DNA of 6,675 bases, taken from assembly GCA_018067055.1 (NCBI GenBank), contig JAGPVK010000191.1, positions 1 to 6,675 of the forward strand. Reading direction: 5' to 3'. Numbering within the stretch: the first letter of the stretch is position 1; each line of letters starts with the position of its first letter. The notes beneath the pieces were generated by a model. That model was not told the DNA's origin and made no database searches. It saw only the letters and a list, made by a program, of their open reading frames with translations. Of this stretch, positions 6,524 through 6,675 are shown piece by piece. This DNA comes from Sphingomonadales bacterium (GTDB lineage: Bacteria > Pseudomonadota > Alphaproteobacteria > Sphingomonadales > Sphingomonadaceae). A program made the translations under genes and the position numbers.

Positions 6524-6675
6524 TCAATCGCTCATGATCGCATTATGTTTCAGCGTCTGTTTCTGCAGCGCCGCTTCGAACGCCTGTTCCAGCTTCGCCA
6601 TCATCGCCGGAAAGCCCTCGCGATCGACAAAGGCCAGCGGGTCACCGGCTTTCTGATGCTCCCGCTTTTCCGCAA
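6524..6675 (-). CDS. 3' end of a gene, possibly an MBL-fold (subclass-B3-like) metallo-hydrolase; rest outside window
   Basis: Forty-nine in-frame codons run leftwards from the window's right edge to a TGA at 6526-6524. The visible C-terminal tail contains DPLAFVDREGFPAMMAKLEQ (residues 11-30) and then an amphipathic helix (AFEAALQKQTL). This 'DP-x-x-FVD-x-x-G-(aromatic)...AF...L' tail resembles the C-terminus of class-B3-like metallo-beta-lactamase-fold proteins, but no zinc-binding motif lies inside the window, so the family call is tentative. The reading frame is supported by regular coding character and by the 9-base spacing to the SnoaL-like gene, whose ribosome binding site overlaps this stop codon. 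Confidence 0.6.
   Translation of the reverse strand, partial: AEKREHQKAGDPLAFVDREGFPAMMAKLEQAFEAALQKQTLKHNAIMSD

Overview
The window looks like part of a sphingomonad chromosome (Alphaproteobacteria, Sphingomonadaceae or a close relative) of moderately high GC. The main pointers are the TonB-dependent receptor, with an N-terminal VIIVTARR box and the RGPQGTLYGRNTIGG plug signature, and its placement beside a spinster-like MFS carrier, a TetR regulator, an alpha/beta hydrolase and a Rieske-type oxygenase. Such mixtures are common in sphingomonad catabolic regions. The organism assignment is inferred from gene style, not from a marker gene.

Layout, left to right. (1) Bases 1-716, + strand: the C-terminal part of a Rieske non-heme iron oxygenase alpha subunit, cut by the left edge, with both iron-ligand histidines and a candidate distal aspartate visible. 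(2) Bases 717-902: a convergent intergenic gap with no gene but several inverted repeats that may end transcription from both sides. (3) Bases 903-1535, - strand: a TetR-family repressor. (4) Bases 1536-1659: a compact divergent control region. It holds a 23-bp palindrome that exactly joins a -35 box to a -10 box, then a small leader hairpin and a strong Shine-Dalgarno sequence. (5) Bases 1660-6164, + strand: a three-gene operon of TonB-dependent outer-membrane receptor, alpha/beta hydrolase and 12-helix MFS transporter, with gaps of 17 and 0 bases. (6) Bases 6167-6675, - strand: an NTF2/SnoaL-like small protein preceded by the 3' end of another gene, possibly a metallo-beta-lactamase-fold hydrolase, which runs off the right edge. 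This pair converges on the MFS gene with only 2 bases between stop codons.

Proposed working (inference): the receptor brings a scarce or bulky compound across the outer membrane, the MFS protein moves the compound or its product across the inner membrane, the cytoplasmic hydrolase cleaves an ester, lactone or similar bond, and the divergent TetR protein represses the set until a ligand appears. The oxygenase on the left and the SnoaL-like pair on the right may belong to the same catabolic region, but they are separate transcription units. The substrate cannot be named from sequence alone. All gene families are known; the most specific and testable new detail is the operator-promoter architecture. 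No RNA genes, CRISPR arrays, insertion sequences or prophage genes were seen.
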